Below are positions 8,428-17,112 of a stretch of DNA of 64,000 nt, one piece after another. Numbering within the stretch: position 1 is the stretch's first letter; the number at the start of each line of letters is the position of its first letter. Both the position numbers and the translations under genes were made by a program. Origin of the DNA: JACMLX01 sp031374935 (GTDB lineage: Bacteria; Gemmatimonadota; Gemmatimonadetes; Gemmatimonadales; Gemmatimonadaceae); NCBI GenBank assembly GCA_031374935.1, contig JANMHB010000156.1:1-64000 (forward strand). Direction: 5' to 3'. Under the pieces are notes generated by a model. That model made no database searches. It had not been told where the DNA came from and saw only the letters and a program-made list of their open reading frames with translations.

Positions 8428-11400
8428 TCATCTCCGACGTCTCGATCAAGCGGCCCGTCTTCGCCACCATGATCAGGGTGGCGCTGGTCGTCCTTGGAGG
8501 AATCGGATACAAACGCCTCGCCATCGACGAGTACCCCGACGTCACGTACCCGATCGTCGTGACGCAGACGGCGTATCCTGGTGCCTCGCCGGAAGTGGTG
8601 ATGCGTGAGCTCTCGAAGCCGATCGAGGAAGCGCTCAACACCGTTCAGGGCATCAAGGAAGTCACCTCGACCTCGCTCGAAGGCAGCTCGCTGGTCCGGT
8701 TGCAGTTCAACCTCGGCGTCGATGTGATCGCCGCACAGCAGGAAGTGAGCGCCAAGGTGGCGCGCATCCGGCGCCAGCTGCCGCCCAACATCGAAGATCC
8801 GATCGTCCTGCGCTTCGATCCGAATGACCGGCCGATCATCAGCGTGGCGATGACCAGCGCCGAGCGTCCGCTGCGCGAGCTGAGCGACATCGCGCGTGAG
8901 GTGATCAAGACGCGCTTCGAATCGATTCCGGGCGTCGGTGGCGCCAACATCACCGGCGCGGCCACGCGGCAGATCCAGATCCAGCTCGATCCGGCAGCGA
9001 TGCGGGCGTACAACATTGCGCCGCCGGTGGTGCTGGCCGCGCTCGAGCGGGAGAATCGCGAGGTGCCGGCCGGTCGTGTGCGCCGCAACGGACGCGAGCA
9101 GCTCATTCGTGTGACCGGGCGCGTGGTCGACCCGGCCCGGTTCGCCGACATCACCCTCGCCGTGCGCAACGGTGCCCCGATCCGCATCAGCGACGTGGCG
9201 ACGGTGGTCGACGGCAGCGCCGAACAGCGCAGCGCCGCCTTCCTCGGACGCACGCCGGCGGTCTCGATCGAAGTGCAGAAAATCGCCGGCAGCAACACCG
9301 TGGAAGTGGCCGATCGCGTGCGCGCGACGATGGCGGAACTGGAGAAGACGCTGCCTGCCGACGTGAGTCTGAGCGTCATTCGCGACGACTCGCAGCGGAT
9401 CCGCGACTCGCTCGACAGCGTGCAGCACGAACTGATCCTCGGTGCCATCCTCTGCATCGTGATCATCTATTTCTTCCTCAACTCGTGGCGTTCCACGATC
9501 ATCACCGGGCTCGCACTTCCGATCTCGCTGATCTCGTCGTTCTTCGTGATGTGGGCGTTCGATTTCACGCTCAACACGATGACGCTGCTGGCGCTCTCAC
9601 TCGCCATCGGGCTGCTGATCGATGACGCGATCGTGGTGCGCGAGAACATCGTGCGCCATCTCGAGATGGGGAAGGACCACGAACACGCGGCATCGGAAGG
9701 CACCAGCGAGATCGGGCTGGCGGTGTTTGCCACCACCATGGCCGTGGTGGCGGTGTTCTTCCCCGTGGCGTTCATGGGCGGCATGATCGGCAAGATCTTC
9801 TTCCAGTTCGGCGTGACGGTGGCCTTTGCCGTGCTGGTGTCGCTGCTGGTGAGCTTCACGCTCGATCCGATGCTCTCGAGCATCTGGCACGATCCGGAAG
9901 TCGATCATGCCAATCAGCCAGCCTTGCGAGCCTCCAGAAATCCGATCCGCCGTGTCGCGTTTGCATTCAACGACTGGTTCGAACGGGTCGCTGATCGCTA
10001 TCCGCGCGGGCTCTCGTGGGCGCTGTCACATCGCGCCCTCGTCCTCGGCGCGGCGCTCACCACGGTGGTGGCCTCGGTGCTGCTGGTGCCGAAGCTCGGA
10101 TTCACCTGGATGCCCGATGTCGATGGCAGCGAGTTCAACGTGAACTATCGCGTCGCCCCCGGGTCGGCCATCGACTTCACGATTGCCAAGGGGCAGGAGA
10201 TTGCCATCCTGCTGGAAAAGCGACCGGAGGTGATGTCCACCTACCTGAACATCGGCGGTGGCTTCCGCGGCTCGCCAAACGGTGGCTCGGTGGCCGTCAG
10301 GCTGAAGCCGAAGGATGAGCGGACGTTGTCGCAGGCTGAACTCCAGACCGCGCTCCGGCCGATGCTGCTGCGAATTCCAGGAGTCCGGGCCAACATCACC
10401 GGCACCCCCACGATCTTCGGCGGGTACCGCCAGCCGATCGACGTGAAGGTGCAGGGCCCGGAGCCCACCCGACTGAAGCTCGCCGCCGCCGAAGTGCTCA
10501 AGACCATGCAGGGCGTGAAAGGCATCGCCGAGCCGAACTCCAGCGACGATGGCGAGATTCCGCAGCTCGACGTGCAGGTGGATCGCGAGCAGGCCTGGGC
10601 CGCTGGCCTTGGCATCGGCACCATTTCGACCACCCTCCAGCCGCTCTTCACGGGCCAGCGCGCCACCCGGTGGGAAGATCCGCAGGGCTACTCGCACGAC
10701 GTCGTGGTCATCTACCCCGACTCGCTGCGCCGCTCGTCGGATGACGTGGCCGAGCTCCCGGTTCCGGGGTCCGGCATCGACAGCCGCACCGGGCTGGCCA
10801 CCACCATTCCGCTCGGCCAGGTGGCCACCATTCGCGCCGGGATCGGGCCGCAGGCCATCGAGCGGGCGTCGCTCGAACGGCAGGTGTCGATCAGCGCCGG
10901 CGTCCTGCCAGGCTTCGGTGTGGGCGACGTTGCGGTCGGCGTGCAGGCCGCCATCGATTCCATGGGCCTTCCGGCGGGCTATCGCGCGGTCTTTGGCGGC
11001 GACGTCCAGAATCTGAATGACACCAAGGGATATGTCGGTGAGGCGCTGATCCTGGCGGTGGTCTTCATCTATCTCATTCTGGCATCCCTCTTCGGGTCGT
11101 TCTTCCAGCCGCTGGCCATCATGCTCTCGCTCCCCCTGAGCTTCATCGGCGTGGCGGTGGCGCTGCTGGCGACGAAGGGGAGCCTGAACGTGATGACCAT
11201 GATTGGCATCATCATGCTCCTCGGCCTGGTGACGAAGAACGGGATTCTGCTGGTCGACTTCGCGAACCATCGCCGTGAACTGGGTGATGACATGCGCGCG
11301 GCGCTCCTCGCCTCGGCCCGGATTCGTCTCCGCCCGATCATCATGACGACCGTCGCGATGATCGCCGGGATGCTTCCACTGGCGTTCGCGCTTGGCGCCG

Positions 11401-11582
11401 GCGCTGAACAGCGGGCGCCGATGGGACGGGCCGTGATCGGGGGTCTGATCACCAGCACACTGCTCACGCTCTTCGTCGTGCCCGTGGTGTATTCGCTGCT
11501 GGATGACGCGGTACGGTCGGTCCGACAACGCTTCAGCAGCCCGGTCGCGGTGCCGCTTCCGAGCCCGGTGGCCGGCGACTGA
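8424..11582 (+). CDS. RND (HAE1/AcrB-type) efflux pump permease
   Basis: 1052 residues, the standard length. It begins 'MIISDVSIKRPVFATMI', the usual N-terminus before TM1. The rest shows 12 membrane segments in the 1+6+5 arrangement and two large periplasmic loops. Motifs include 'YPGASPEVV' in the first porter subdomain and 'LSLAIGLLIDDAIVVRENI' in TM4 with the proton-relay aspartates. 'TMAVVAVFFPVAFM' and the C-terminal repeat 'GLVTKNGILLVDF' also fit. The protein exports drugs or other amphiphiles by proton antiport. It is the last gene of the tolC-adaptor-pump operon and is followed by a strong terminator. The sequence does not show the substrate. Confidence 0.96.
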   Translation: MIISDVSIKRPVFATMIRVALVVLGGIGYKRLAIDEYPDVTYPIVVTQTAYPGASPEVVMRELSKPIEEALNTVQGIKEVTSTSLEGSSLVRLQFNLGVDVIAAQQEVSAKVARIRRQLPPNIEDPIVLRFDPNDRPIISVAMTSAERPLRELSDIAREVIKTRFESIPGVGGANITGAATRQIQIQLDPAAMRAYNIAPPVVLAALERENREVPAGRVRRNGREQLIRVTGRVVDPARFADITLAVRNGAPIRISDVATVVDGSAEQRSAAFLGRTPAVSIEVQKIAGSNTVEVADRVRATMAELEKTLPADVSLSVIRDDSQRIRDSLDSVQHELILGAILCIVIIYFFLNSWRSTIITGLALPISLISSFFVMWAFDFTLNTMTLLALSLAIGLLIDDAIVVRENIVRHLEMGKDHEHAASEGTSEIGLAVFATTMAVVAVFFPVAFMGGMIGKIFFQFGVTVAFAVLVSLLVSFTLDPMLSSIWHDPEVDHANQPALRASRNPIRRVAFAFNDWFERVADRYPRGLSWALSHRALVLGAALTTVVASVLLVPKLGFTWMPDVDGSEFNVNYRVAPGSAIDFTIAKGQEIAILLEKRPEVMSTYLNIGGGFRGSPNGGSVAVRLKPKDERTLSQAELQTALRPMLLRIPGVRANITGTPTIFGGYRQPIDVKVQGPEPTRLKLAAAEVLKTMQGVKGIAEPNSSDDGEIPQLDVQVDREQAWAAGLGIGTISTTLQPLFTGQRATRWEDPQGYSHDVVVIYPDSLRRSSDDVAELPVPGSGIDSRTGLATTIPLGQVATIRAGIGPQAIERASLERQVSISAGVLPGFGVGDVAVGVQAAIDSMGLPAGYRAVFGGDVQNLNDTKGYVGEALILAVVFIYLILASLFGSFFQPLAIMLSLPLSFIGVAVALLATKGSLNVMTMIGIIMLLGLVTKNGILLVDFANHRRELGDDMRAALLASARIRLRPIIMTTVAMIAGMLPLAFALGAGAEQRAPMGRAVIGGLITSTLLTLFVVPVVYSLLDDAVRSVRQRFSSPVAVPLPSPVAGD

Positions 11583-11615
11583 CAGGCACGGAAAGGTCGT
11601 GCCGAGCACCAAATT

Positions 11616-11648
11616 GCGCCGCCGCTGCTTGACGTTCAGCGGCGGCGC
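11616..11648 (+). terminator. Intrinsic terminator of the efflux operon
   Basis: A perfect 12-bp GC stem, GCGCCGCCGCTG / CAGCGGCGGCGC, with a 9-nt loop, followed by TGTTATT. It lies 34 bp after the RND stop codon. Confidence 0.8.
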
Positions 11649-11731
11649 TGTTATTCCGGCTACGTCGCCATTGCACTCACCTGTGCTCTGGTCCCTCATC
11701 CTGCTGGTTCTTTTCTGCGTTGGAGGCAGGC

Positions 11732-12874
11732 ATGCCGCGCTTTGGCAATTACGATGATGTTGAATTCCGGCTTCGTGGCCGTGATGATGATGAAGACGAT
11801 TACTACGACTCCGATCCCATGTACGAGGAGGAAGAGGAGGAGGAGGACGAGGACGAGGAAGGCTTCACTCCGACCTTGAAGCGGAAGCGGGAGTCGCTCT
11901 TTGACGATCCCGATGATGCCGCCAAGGACGAGGATGAAGAGGAGGACACCGGCGAGGTCATCGAAGAGGAAGTTGATGCCGAGCTCGGCACGGACGATCT
12001 CGAACCGGCAGAAGAAGACGAGCTTGCCCTCGAGGATGAAGTGGGCCTCGACGACGACCTTGGCGACGAACCGCTGACCGGCTCCAAGGTGAAGACGCTG
12101 CCCGCCGTCGAGCCGATCGCGGCAGTGCGCGCGTCAACCGCCCTCAAGGCTCCCAAGCCCGCGCCGGCGCCAAAGGCGGCGCCAGTGGCCGCTCCGGCGA
12201 AGGCGCCCGCTGCCGCCAAGGTCGCGCCCGCAGCCAAGCCAGCGGCCGCAGCCAAGCCGGCGGCTGTGCCGAAGGAACCAGCTGCCACCAAGGTCGCGCC
12301 CGCAGCAAAGCCAGCGGCCGCAGCCAAGCCGGCGACTCTGACAAAGGCGCCAGCCGTCGCCAAGCCGGCGACGTCTGCGCAGTCGGCTGCGAAGTCACCA
12401 CCCGCGGCGAAACCCGAGCCGGTGAAGCCGGCGGCGAAGAAGGCGATCCCGGTCGCCCCGAACAGGAAGACCGTGGCGCCGGCAAAGGCGACACCGGTCA
12501 AGCAGGCGGCGCCCGCCAGGAACGCGCCCGCGGCAAAGACGACCGCACCGGTGAAGAAGCCGTTCGGGAAGGGAAAGACCGTTGCCACCACGAAGGGCGC
12601 GCCGGCGAAGCCGGCGGCCCCTGCGAAGAAGGCGGCGCCGATGAAGAAGGCGGCACCGGCGAAGAAGGCGGCACCGGCGAAGAAGGCGGCACCGGCGAAG
12701 AAGGCAGCACCGGCGAAGAAGGCAGCACCGGCGAAGAAGGCAGCACCGGCGAAGAAGGCGGCACCGGCGAAGAAGGCAGCACCGGCGAAGAAGGCGGCAC
12801 CGGCGAAGAAGGCAGCACCGGCGAAGAAGGCAGCACCGGCGAAGGGGAAGCCCGCGAAGAAGAAGGGACGCTGA
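11732..12874 (+). CDS. Bipartite acidic/basic low-complexity protein, histone-H1-like tail
   Basis: 380 residues. Residues 1-130 are highly acidic, with long Glu/Asp runs (for example EEEEEEEDEDEE) and some Tyr. Residues 130-380 are almost only Ala, Pro, Lys and Val. The last 80 or so residues are tandem KKAAPA repeats that end in KGKPAKKKGR. The tail resembles eukaryotic H1 and bacterial H1-like nucleoid proteins, and would be expected to bind DNA or RNA. The acidic head could be a self-inhibitory or protein-binding segment. GGAGG five bases before ATG 11732 fixes the start. No catalytic domain is visible. It stands alone between two terminators. The function is unknown; a nucleoid or RNA-binding role is an inference from composition only. 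Confidence 0.8.
   Translation: MPRFGNYDDVEFRLRGRDDDEDDYYDSDPMYEEEEEEEDEDEEGFTPTLKRKRESLFDDPDDAAKDEDEEEDTGEVIEEEVDAELGTDDLEPAEEDELALEDEVGLDDDLGDEPLTGSKVKTLPAVEPIAAVRASTALKAPKPAPAPKAAPVAAPAKAPAAAKVAPAAKPAAAAKPAAVPKEPAATKVAPAAKPAAAAKPATLTKAPAVAKPATSAQSAAKSPPAAKPEPVKPAAKKAIPVAPNRKTVAPAKATPVKQAAPARNAPAAKTTAPVKKPFGKGKTVATTKGAPAKPAAPAKKAAPMKKAAPAKKAAPAKKAAPAKKAAPAKKAAPAKKAAPAKKAAPAKKAAPAKKAAPAKKAAPAKKAAPAKGKPAKKKGR
12625..12840 (+). repeat. Twelve tandem 18-bp coding repeats (KKAAPA)
   Basis: Twelve back-to-back copies of an 18-bp unit, consensus GAAGAAGGCGGCACCGGC. The first copy is variant, ending in ATG-type KKAAPM, and the next eleven (12643-12840) are near-identical. Copies differ mostly by one synonymous GCG/GCA change. 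Such arrays expand and contract by slippage without shifting the frame, so copy number probably varies between strains. Confidence 0.92.
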
Positions 12875-12949
12875 TTCAGCGGCGCGCCGGTCGTTGGCGG
12901 CCTGCGCGGCGCCCGCGACCGGCTGCACCGTAGCATTGCGTACACAGAC

Positions 12950-12985
12950 GACCGGCGAGATGGAGCCCGCTTCATCTCGCCGGTC
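12950..12985 (+). terminator. Hairpin terminator after the low-complexity gene
   Basis: A perfect 13-bp inverted repeat, GACCGGCGAGATG / CATCTCGCCGGTC, with a 10-nt loop, followed by TATCTTT. It ends only 13 bp before the next gene's ATG, so it could also act in that gene's 5' region. Confidence 0.7.
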
Positions 12986-12998
12986 TATCTTTGTGCGC

Positions 12999-14462
12999 AT
13001 GCCCGATCGCGACCAACAGATCCTCGATGCCGTTCCGCTGATGATCTTCGCGACGGACCTCGCTGGTACGGTACTCCGGCAGAATCATCCGGCCACCATC
13101 CATACCACGCACGGGATGGTTGGTCAGCCACTGCACAGCGCACTCGGCGCGCTGGATCAGGCGGAGCAGTGCGCGCGAGCGTTCGTGACGCTGGCGGACC
13201 CCGGCGTGCCGCTGATTCGATGGGAATTCGCACCGGGCGCCGACGAGCGTGTGATGCTGCTGCAGATCACGCGATGGCTCGACGCCGGCGTACATGCCGG
13301 CTTTGTCGCCACCCTGTCGGATGTCACTGAGTCGCATCGCGCCCGTGAAGCATTGATCTCCACCGGGCTCGCCCTTGCCAGCTCCATCGATCTGCCGCGG
13401 GTGTACAGTGAGGTTGCGCAGCAATTGCAGCGCGCGGTCCGCTGCGATGCCTTCATCATCGCCGTGGCGGATGATGACACGCTGGCGATGACGGCGGTGC
13501 AGACGCGCGGCTACACCGATCCGCCCGACGCCGTGTCGGCACGCCTCCGACCGGAATGGCTTGAAGCGCTCGCCTCTGATCGCGTGATCGTGCACGCCGG
13601 TGCACCGGCCGGCCGCGAAGTCACGGCACCGATCATCAGCCAGGAGGGCGTACTGGGTGCGATCACCGTGCGTCTCACGGAACTCGAGGCGACATACGAA
13701 CTGGCGGAGACGCAGCGGGTGCTGAGTGCCATCGCCGCGCAGACGGCGGCGGCCATCGACCGCGCATTCCTCGTCCGGCGCGTGGAGCAGAAACGACGCC
13801 TCGAAGCGATCGGTGAAGTCGCGGCGGGCGTTGCGCACGAGCTGCGGAATCCCCTGTTCGGCATCTCTGCCGCCGCGCAGCTGATTCGTGCGCACGGACG
13901 CGACGATCCGGCGGTCGAGCGCAACGTCGAACGGATGCTGCGCGAGATCGAACGCCTCAACTCGATGCTGTCCTCGTTGCTGGTGTATGGGCGTCCACAG
14001 CCGCTGCGGCGGACCGATGGTGATCCAGATGACGTCTGGGATGATGTGATCGAGTCCAATCGCGTCCGCATCGACGAGTCGGGGCTGACGGTGATCCGCA
14101 CACGACCAGCCGCACAGGTGCGACTCTCGTTCGATGCAGCGCAGTTCCGCCAGGTCTGCCTGAATGTGCTTGGCAATGCGATCGATGCCGCCCCGCGCGC
14201 CAGCGCCATCACGCTGCACAGCGCAGTGCTCCCGAACGGCGCCTGGCGTTGTCGGATGCACAATGGCGGCGCGACCATTCCGCCCGAGGCACTGCCGCGG
14301 GTCTTCGAGATCTTCTATTCGCTGAAGAGCGGTGGCACGGGCATCGGATTGGCGCTCTGTCAGCGCATCGTCGAGGAACACCAGGGAACGATCAGCATCG
14401 AGAGTCAGACCGAGCTGGGCACAGCCGTGACGATCGTGCTCCCGGCCGGAGTCGCCGCATGA
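12999..14462 (+). CDS. PAS-GAF sensor histidine kinase (NtrB-like)
   Basis: 487 residues with no membrane span. Order: a PAS-like domain (about 1-115), a GAF-like domain (about 130-260), HisKA with 'GEVAAGVAHELRNPLFGISA' (about 275-335, phospho-accepting His) and HATPase_c. The last has the N-box 'NVLGNAIDAA', a weak G1 box, and 'GGTGIGLALCQRIVEEH'. This is the layout of cytoplasmic NtrB-type kinases that phosphorylate NtrC-type activators. Its TGA overlaps the ATG of the following NtrC-like regulator, so the two form a cognate pair. A GTG two codons upstream (12993) is an alternative start. The signal sensed cannot be read from the sequence. Confidence 0.9.
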   Translation: MPDRDQQILDAVPLMIFATDLAGTVLRQNHPATIHTTHGMVGQPLHSALGALDQAEQCARAFVTLADPGVPLIRWEFAPGADERVMLLQITRWLDAGVHAGFVATLSDVTESHRAREALISTGLALASSIDLPRVYSEVAQQLQRAVRCDAFIIAVADDDTLAMTAVQTRGYTDPPDAVSARLRPEWLEALASDRVIVHAGAPAGREVTAPIISQEGVLGAITVRLTELEATYELAETQRVLSAIAAQTAAAIDRAFLVRRVEQKRRLEAIGEVAAGVAHELRNPLFGISAAAQLIRAHGRDDPAVERNVERMLREIERLNSMLSSLLVYGRPQPLRRTDGDPDDVWDDVIESNRVRIDESGLTVIRTRPAAQVRLSFDAAQFRQVCLNVLGNAIDAAPRASAITLHSAVLPNGAWRCRMHNGGATIPPEALPRVFEIFYSLKSGGTGIGLALCQRIVEEHQGTISIESQTELGTAVTIVLPAGVAA

Positions 14463-15775
14463 TTGGCGGTACGGTGCTGGTGGTGGATGACGATGCCACG
14501 GTGCGCGAGACGCTCACGGAGTACTTCGGACTGAGCGGAATGCACGTCCTGTCGGCGGCATCAGCCACCGAGGCGCTCGATTCGGCAGCGCAGCATCTGC
14601 CGGACGCGATCGTGCTCGACCTTCGACTGCCGGACGCTGCGGGACTCAGCCTGCTCGAGGCCTTGCGAACGGCTGATCCGGACAGTGCCATCATCGTGCT
14701 CACGGGTCACGCTGACGTCCGCACTGCCGTTGGCGCCATGCAGCGTGGCGCGCTCGATCTGCTCGAGAAGCCGGTCCAGCTGGAGACACTCCACGAAGCG
14801 GTGCTCCGCGGCCTTGAATTCGTTCGGCTGCGACGCGAGGTCGCGATGCTGCGCACGCGTGATTCGGGTCACGTGCGGCAATCAGAAGCGGCGTTGCAGC
14901 CATCGTTCGGGCGCATGGTCGAACTCGCCGCGCGGAACGATGATGCCCCCGTCCTCATCCTCGGCGAGACCGGTACCGGCAAGGGCTTCATCGCCCGGCG
15001 GATTCACGAGTTGTCGCGGCGTGCCGATCACGCGTTCGTCGAGGTCAACTGCGCGTCGTTCTCGACGACGTTCTTCGAGAGCGATCTGTTCGGACACGAA
15101 CGCGGCGCGTTCACCGACGCGCGACAGTCGAAACGTGGCCTGCTCGAAGTGGCGGCGCAGGGCAGCGTGTTTCTCGATGAAATCGGCGAACTGGCGCTGG
15201 ATGTCCAGCCGAAGTTGCTCAAGGTGATCGACGAGCAGCGTTTTCGACGGCTGGGTGGCACGACCGAGTTGCGCAGCGACGCGCGGGTGATCTGCGCCAC
15301 CAATCAACCGCTGCAGGCGCGTGTGGACGACAAGCAATTCCGCGCCGACCTGTTCTACCGTCTGCAGGTGCTGACGATCGTCATGCCGCCGCTCAGGGAG
15401 CGTCTCGACGAGCTGCCGTCGCTGATTGCTGGACTGCTGCCGCGCGGCGCAACCGTCACCGCGGGGGCCAGAGCTGCGTTGGCTGCGTACCACTGGCCGG
15501 GCAATATCCGCGAGCTGAAGAACACACTCTGGCGGGCCTCGATTCTGGCCGACGGCGGGCCCATTACGCCAGCCGAACTGAATCTGTTTGAGCCGGCCTC
15601 TGCCGGTCGCGCGCGCCAAGCGGCCGATCTCTCGCTCGCTGCCGCGGAGGCGCGGGCAATCGCAGCCGCCGTGGCCGCGACCGGCGGCAACCGAGCGCGG
15701 GCGGCGCAGCTGCTTGGCATCGCTAGGTCAACCTTGCACGAGAAACTCCGGCATCGGCCCGCCGAGCCGAGCTGA
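14459..15775 (+). CDS. NtrC-family response regulator, GAFTDA variant
   Basis: 438 residues: receiver (about 1-120, 'VLVVDDDATVRETL', acceptor in 'IVLDLRLPD', 'LLEKPVQ'), AAA+ domain (about 140-370) and C-terminal Fis-type helix-turn-helix ('GGNRARAAQLLGIARSTLHE'). The AAA+ part keeps Walker A 'GETGTGKGF' and Walker B 'VFLDEIGEL'. The loop that contacts sigma-54 reads 'ERGAFTDARQ' rather than GAFTGA. Family members open sigma-54 promoters; changes in this loop can weaken or abolish that, so some GAFT-variant proteins act at sigma-70 promoters. It is coupled by ATGA to the upstream kinase. The target genes are not evident. Confidence 0.92.
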   Translation: MIGGTVLVVDDDATVRETLTEYFGLSGMHVLSAASATEALDSAAQHLPDAIVLDLRLPDAAGLSLLEALRTADPDSAIIVLTGHADVRTAVGAMQRGALDLLEKPVQLETLHEAVLRGLEFVRLRREVAMLRTRDSGHVRQSEAALQPSFGRMVELAARNDDAPVLILGETGTGKGFIARRIHELSRRADHAFVEVNCASFSTTFFESDLFGHERGAFTDARQSKRGLLEVAAQGSVFLDEIGELALDVQPKLLKVIDEQRFRRLGGTTELRSDARVICATNQPLQARVDDKQFRADLFYRLQVLTIVMPPLRERLDELPSLIAGLLPRGATVTAGARAALAAYHWPGNIRELKNTLWRASILADGGPITPAELNLFEPASAGRARQAADLSLAAAEARAIAAAVAATGGNRARAAQLLGIARSTLHEKLRHRPAEPS

Positions 15776-15949
15776 GGCTTGGAAAGACTCCCGGGTCACG
15801 GTGTTCGAAAATCGGTCATCGCCGAGCAAATGTCGTCCGATTTCAGGACGCCGAGTCATTGCCCAGAGCTGACCATCTCTCGTAAACTCTTGCGTTGTAG
15901 GTATTTACGCGATTCCGTGTCATGGCACGTATCTCGCTCCACGAAGGGT

Positions 15950-16363
15950 ATGCCAAAAAGAATTCTCATCGTCGAAGACGAGATCTCCATCCGCGAAGCC
16001 CTCGTGGATCTGTTCGCGTCGGCCGAGGTCACCGTGGTGGCGGCGGCGACCCTGTCGGAGGCGAAGGCTGCGATCTTCGCCGACCAGCCGCTCGATCTCA
16101 TCGTCACCGACCTGCGCCTTGGCGGCAACCGGGACGGTGGCCTGCAGGTGCTGGCAGCCGCCGGACTGGTGCACCAGCAGACGCCGGCAATCGTGTTGAC
16201 CGCATTTCCGGATGACGACAATCGGCACGCCTCGGATCGTCTGAACGCCACCAGTTTCCTCGAGAAGCCGGTTGATCTGGCGGTGATCGCCAGGCTTGCG
16301 CAGGAGCATGGCGTCTCGTCGGCGCTCGCGCCGTCGAGTCAGGCGAGCCCGGCCAAGGGCTGA
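15950..16363 (+). CDS. Single-domain response regulator
   Basis: 137 residues, receiver fold only. Seen: the acidic pocket 'ILIVEDEISIREAL', the acceptor aspartate in 'LIVTDLRLGG', the Thr/Ser position in 'IVLTAFPD' and the lysine in 'SFLEKPVD'. A Ser/Ala/Pro tail follows, with no output domain. Such proteins relay phosphate or act by binding partners. It lies 174 bp behind the NtrB/NtrC-like pair on the same strand and could belong to that circuit. ATG 15950, preceded by GAAGGGT, fits better than upstream alternatives because the receiver begins directly after it. Confidence 0.88.
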   Translation: MPKRILIVEDEISIREALVDLFASAEVTVVAAATLSEAKAAIFADQPLDLIVTDLRLGGNRDGGLQVLAAAGLVHQQTPAIVLTAFPDDDNRHASDRLNATSFLEKPVDLAVIARLAQEHGVSSALAPSSQASPAKG

Positions 16364-16469
16364 CGCAGCCTGGAGTGATCTCTCGGTTGCGCGCACTCGG
16401 ACTGGCGCGTCTGGCACCTGTCTGACGATCGTCTGAGGACGGACGAGCCGCCAGCATCACAGCAGAGGC

Positions 16470-16511
16470 TTGACAGTGACAGGGCGCTCTACCGTTCTTA
16501 TGCGGAGCGCC
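16470..16511 (+). promoter_or_regulatory. Candidate promoter and operator of the merR-like/rep operon
   Basis: A perfect -35 TTGACA (16470-16475) is followed, after a long 19-20-bp spacer, by TTCTTA/TCTTAT as -10. Long spacers of this size are typical of promoters controlled by MerR proteins. An inverted repeat, GGCGCTC (16483-16489) / GAGCGCC (16505-16511), is centred on the -10. The next gene encodes a MerR-like protein, so autoregulation is plausible. Inference only. Confidence 0.45.
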
Positions 16512-16559
16512 ATGTGCATTGCATGAGTCAGCGCCCGATCCTCGTCCGATACCTGCCGC

Positions 16560-17111
16560 ATGACCGATTCTCCGGTCGCTCTGCTCCGTGCCCACAGCCG
16601 GCACGCCCCTTGGAATGCCCGCGGTCTCGCGGCGCATGCCACCGCACTCGTCGATGCTGCCGGGTTTCGCCCCACCAATACTTCAGCGCGAGCGGCGCCG
16701 AGCGCGCGAGCGATCCGCTTCTACGTCGCGCAGCGATTGCTCGACCGGCCCGAAGGCGCAGGCACAACCGCGACCTATGGCTACCGGCACCTCCTCCAGC
16801 TGCTCGCGATCAAGATCAGGCAGCGCGAGGGACAGACCCTCGAGGTGATCAAGAAGGAGCTCGCCGGCGTCAGCGGCGAACAGCTCGAGCGACGCGTCGC
16901 GACCGCACTCGCGCCCGCGCTGTCGCACTCGGCCGATCTCACCGTCCGTCAGGATGACGCACAACCCGTCGCCGAGTGGCGTCGCGTGCAGGTGGCCGAC
17001 GGCATCGAGCTCCACGTACGGACGGATACCCTGGGTGCCCGTGACGATGCGCTGGTGGCCATGCGCGATGCGATCCGAGCGGCCCTGGGCCGCTCGGAAG
17101 CACGGAACTGA
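16560..17111 (+). CDS. MerR-family-like transcriptional regulator
   Basis: 183 residues. An N-terminal extension of about 48 residues precedes a MerR-type winged helix-turn-helix: 'SARAIRFYVAQRLLDRPEG' and 'YGYRHLLQLLAIKIRQREG', then 'TLEVIKKEL'. The C-terminal part (about 110-183) ends in a short domain with 'GIELHVRTD' and is not a known metal-binding or drug-binding domain. The next gene, a replication-initiator homologue, begins one base after this stop codon, so the two form an operon. The long N-terminal extension is unusual for the family. The effector is unknown. Confidence 0.8.
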   Translation: MTDSPVALLRAHSRHAPWNARGLAAHATALVDAAGFRPTNTSARAAPSARAIRFYVAQRLLDRPEGAGTTATYGYRHLLQLLAIKIRQREGQTLEVIKKELAGVSGEQLERRVATALAPALSHSADLTVRQDDAQPVAEWRRVQVADGIELHVRTDTLGARDDALVAMRDAIRAALGRSEARN

Positions 17112-17112
17112 C

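Noticed and set aside
10026..11699. A 557-codon open frame antisense to the RND pump gene.
   Set aside because: High GC keeps stops rare on the antisense strand; the product is His/Arg-rich without domain logic, and the sense gene is unmistakable. The same applies to other long antisense frames, for example 4738-5739, 12972-14381 and 50706-51872.
12625..12840. Regular direct repeats resembling a CRISPR array.
   Set aside because: The 18-bp units are directly abutting without spacers and encode an in-frame protein repeat.
11803..12975. Antisense frame with a repetitive GAAFFA protein, looking like a membrane or adhesin repeat.
   Set aside because: It is the mirror of the KKAAPA coding repeat; the sense frame has a good ribosome site and clear composition.
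15779..15949. N-terminal extension of the single receiver protein.
   Set aside because: The in-frame sequence before ATG 15950 is not conserved in style and the receiver fold starts right at that ATG.
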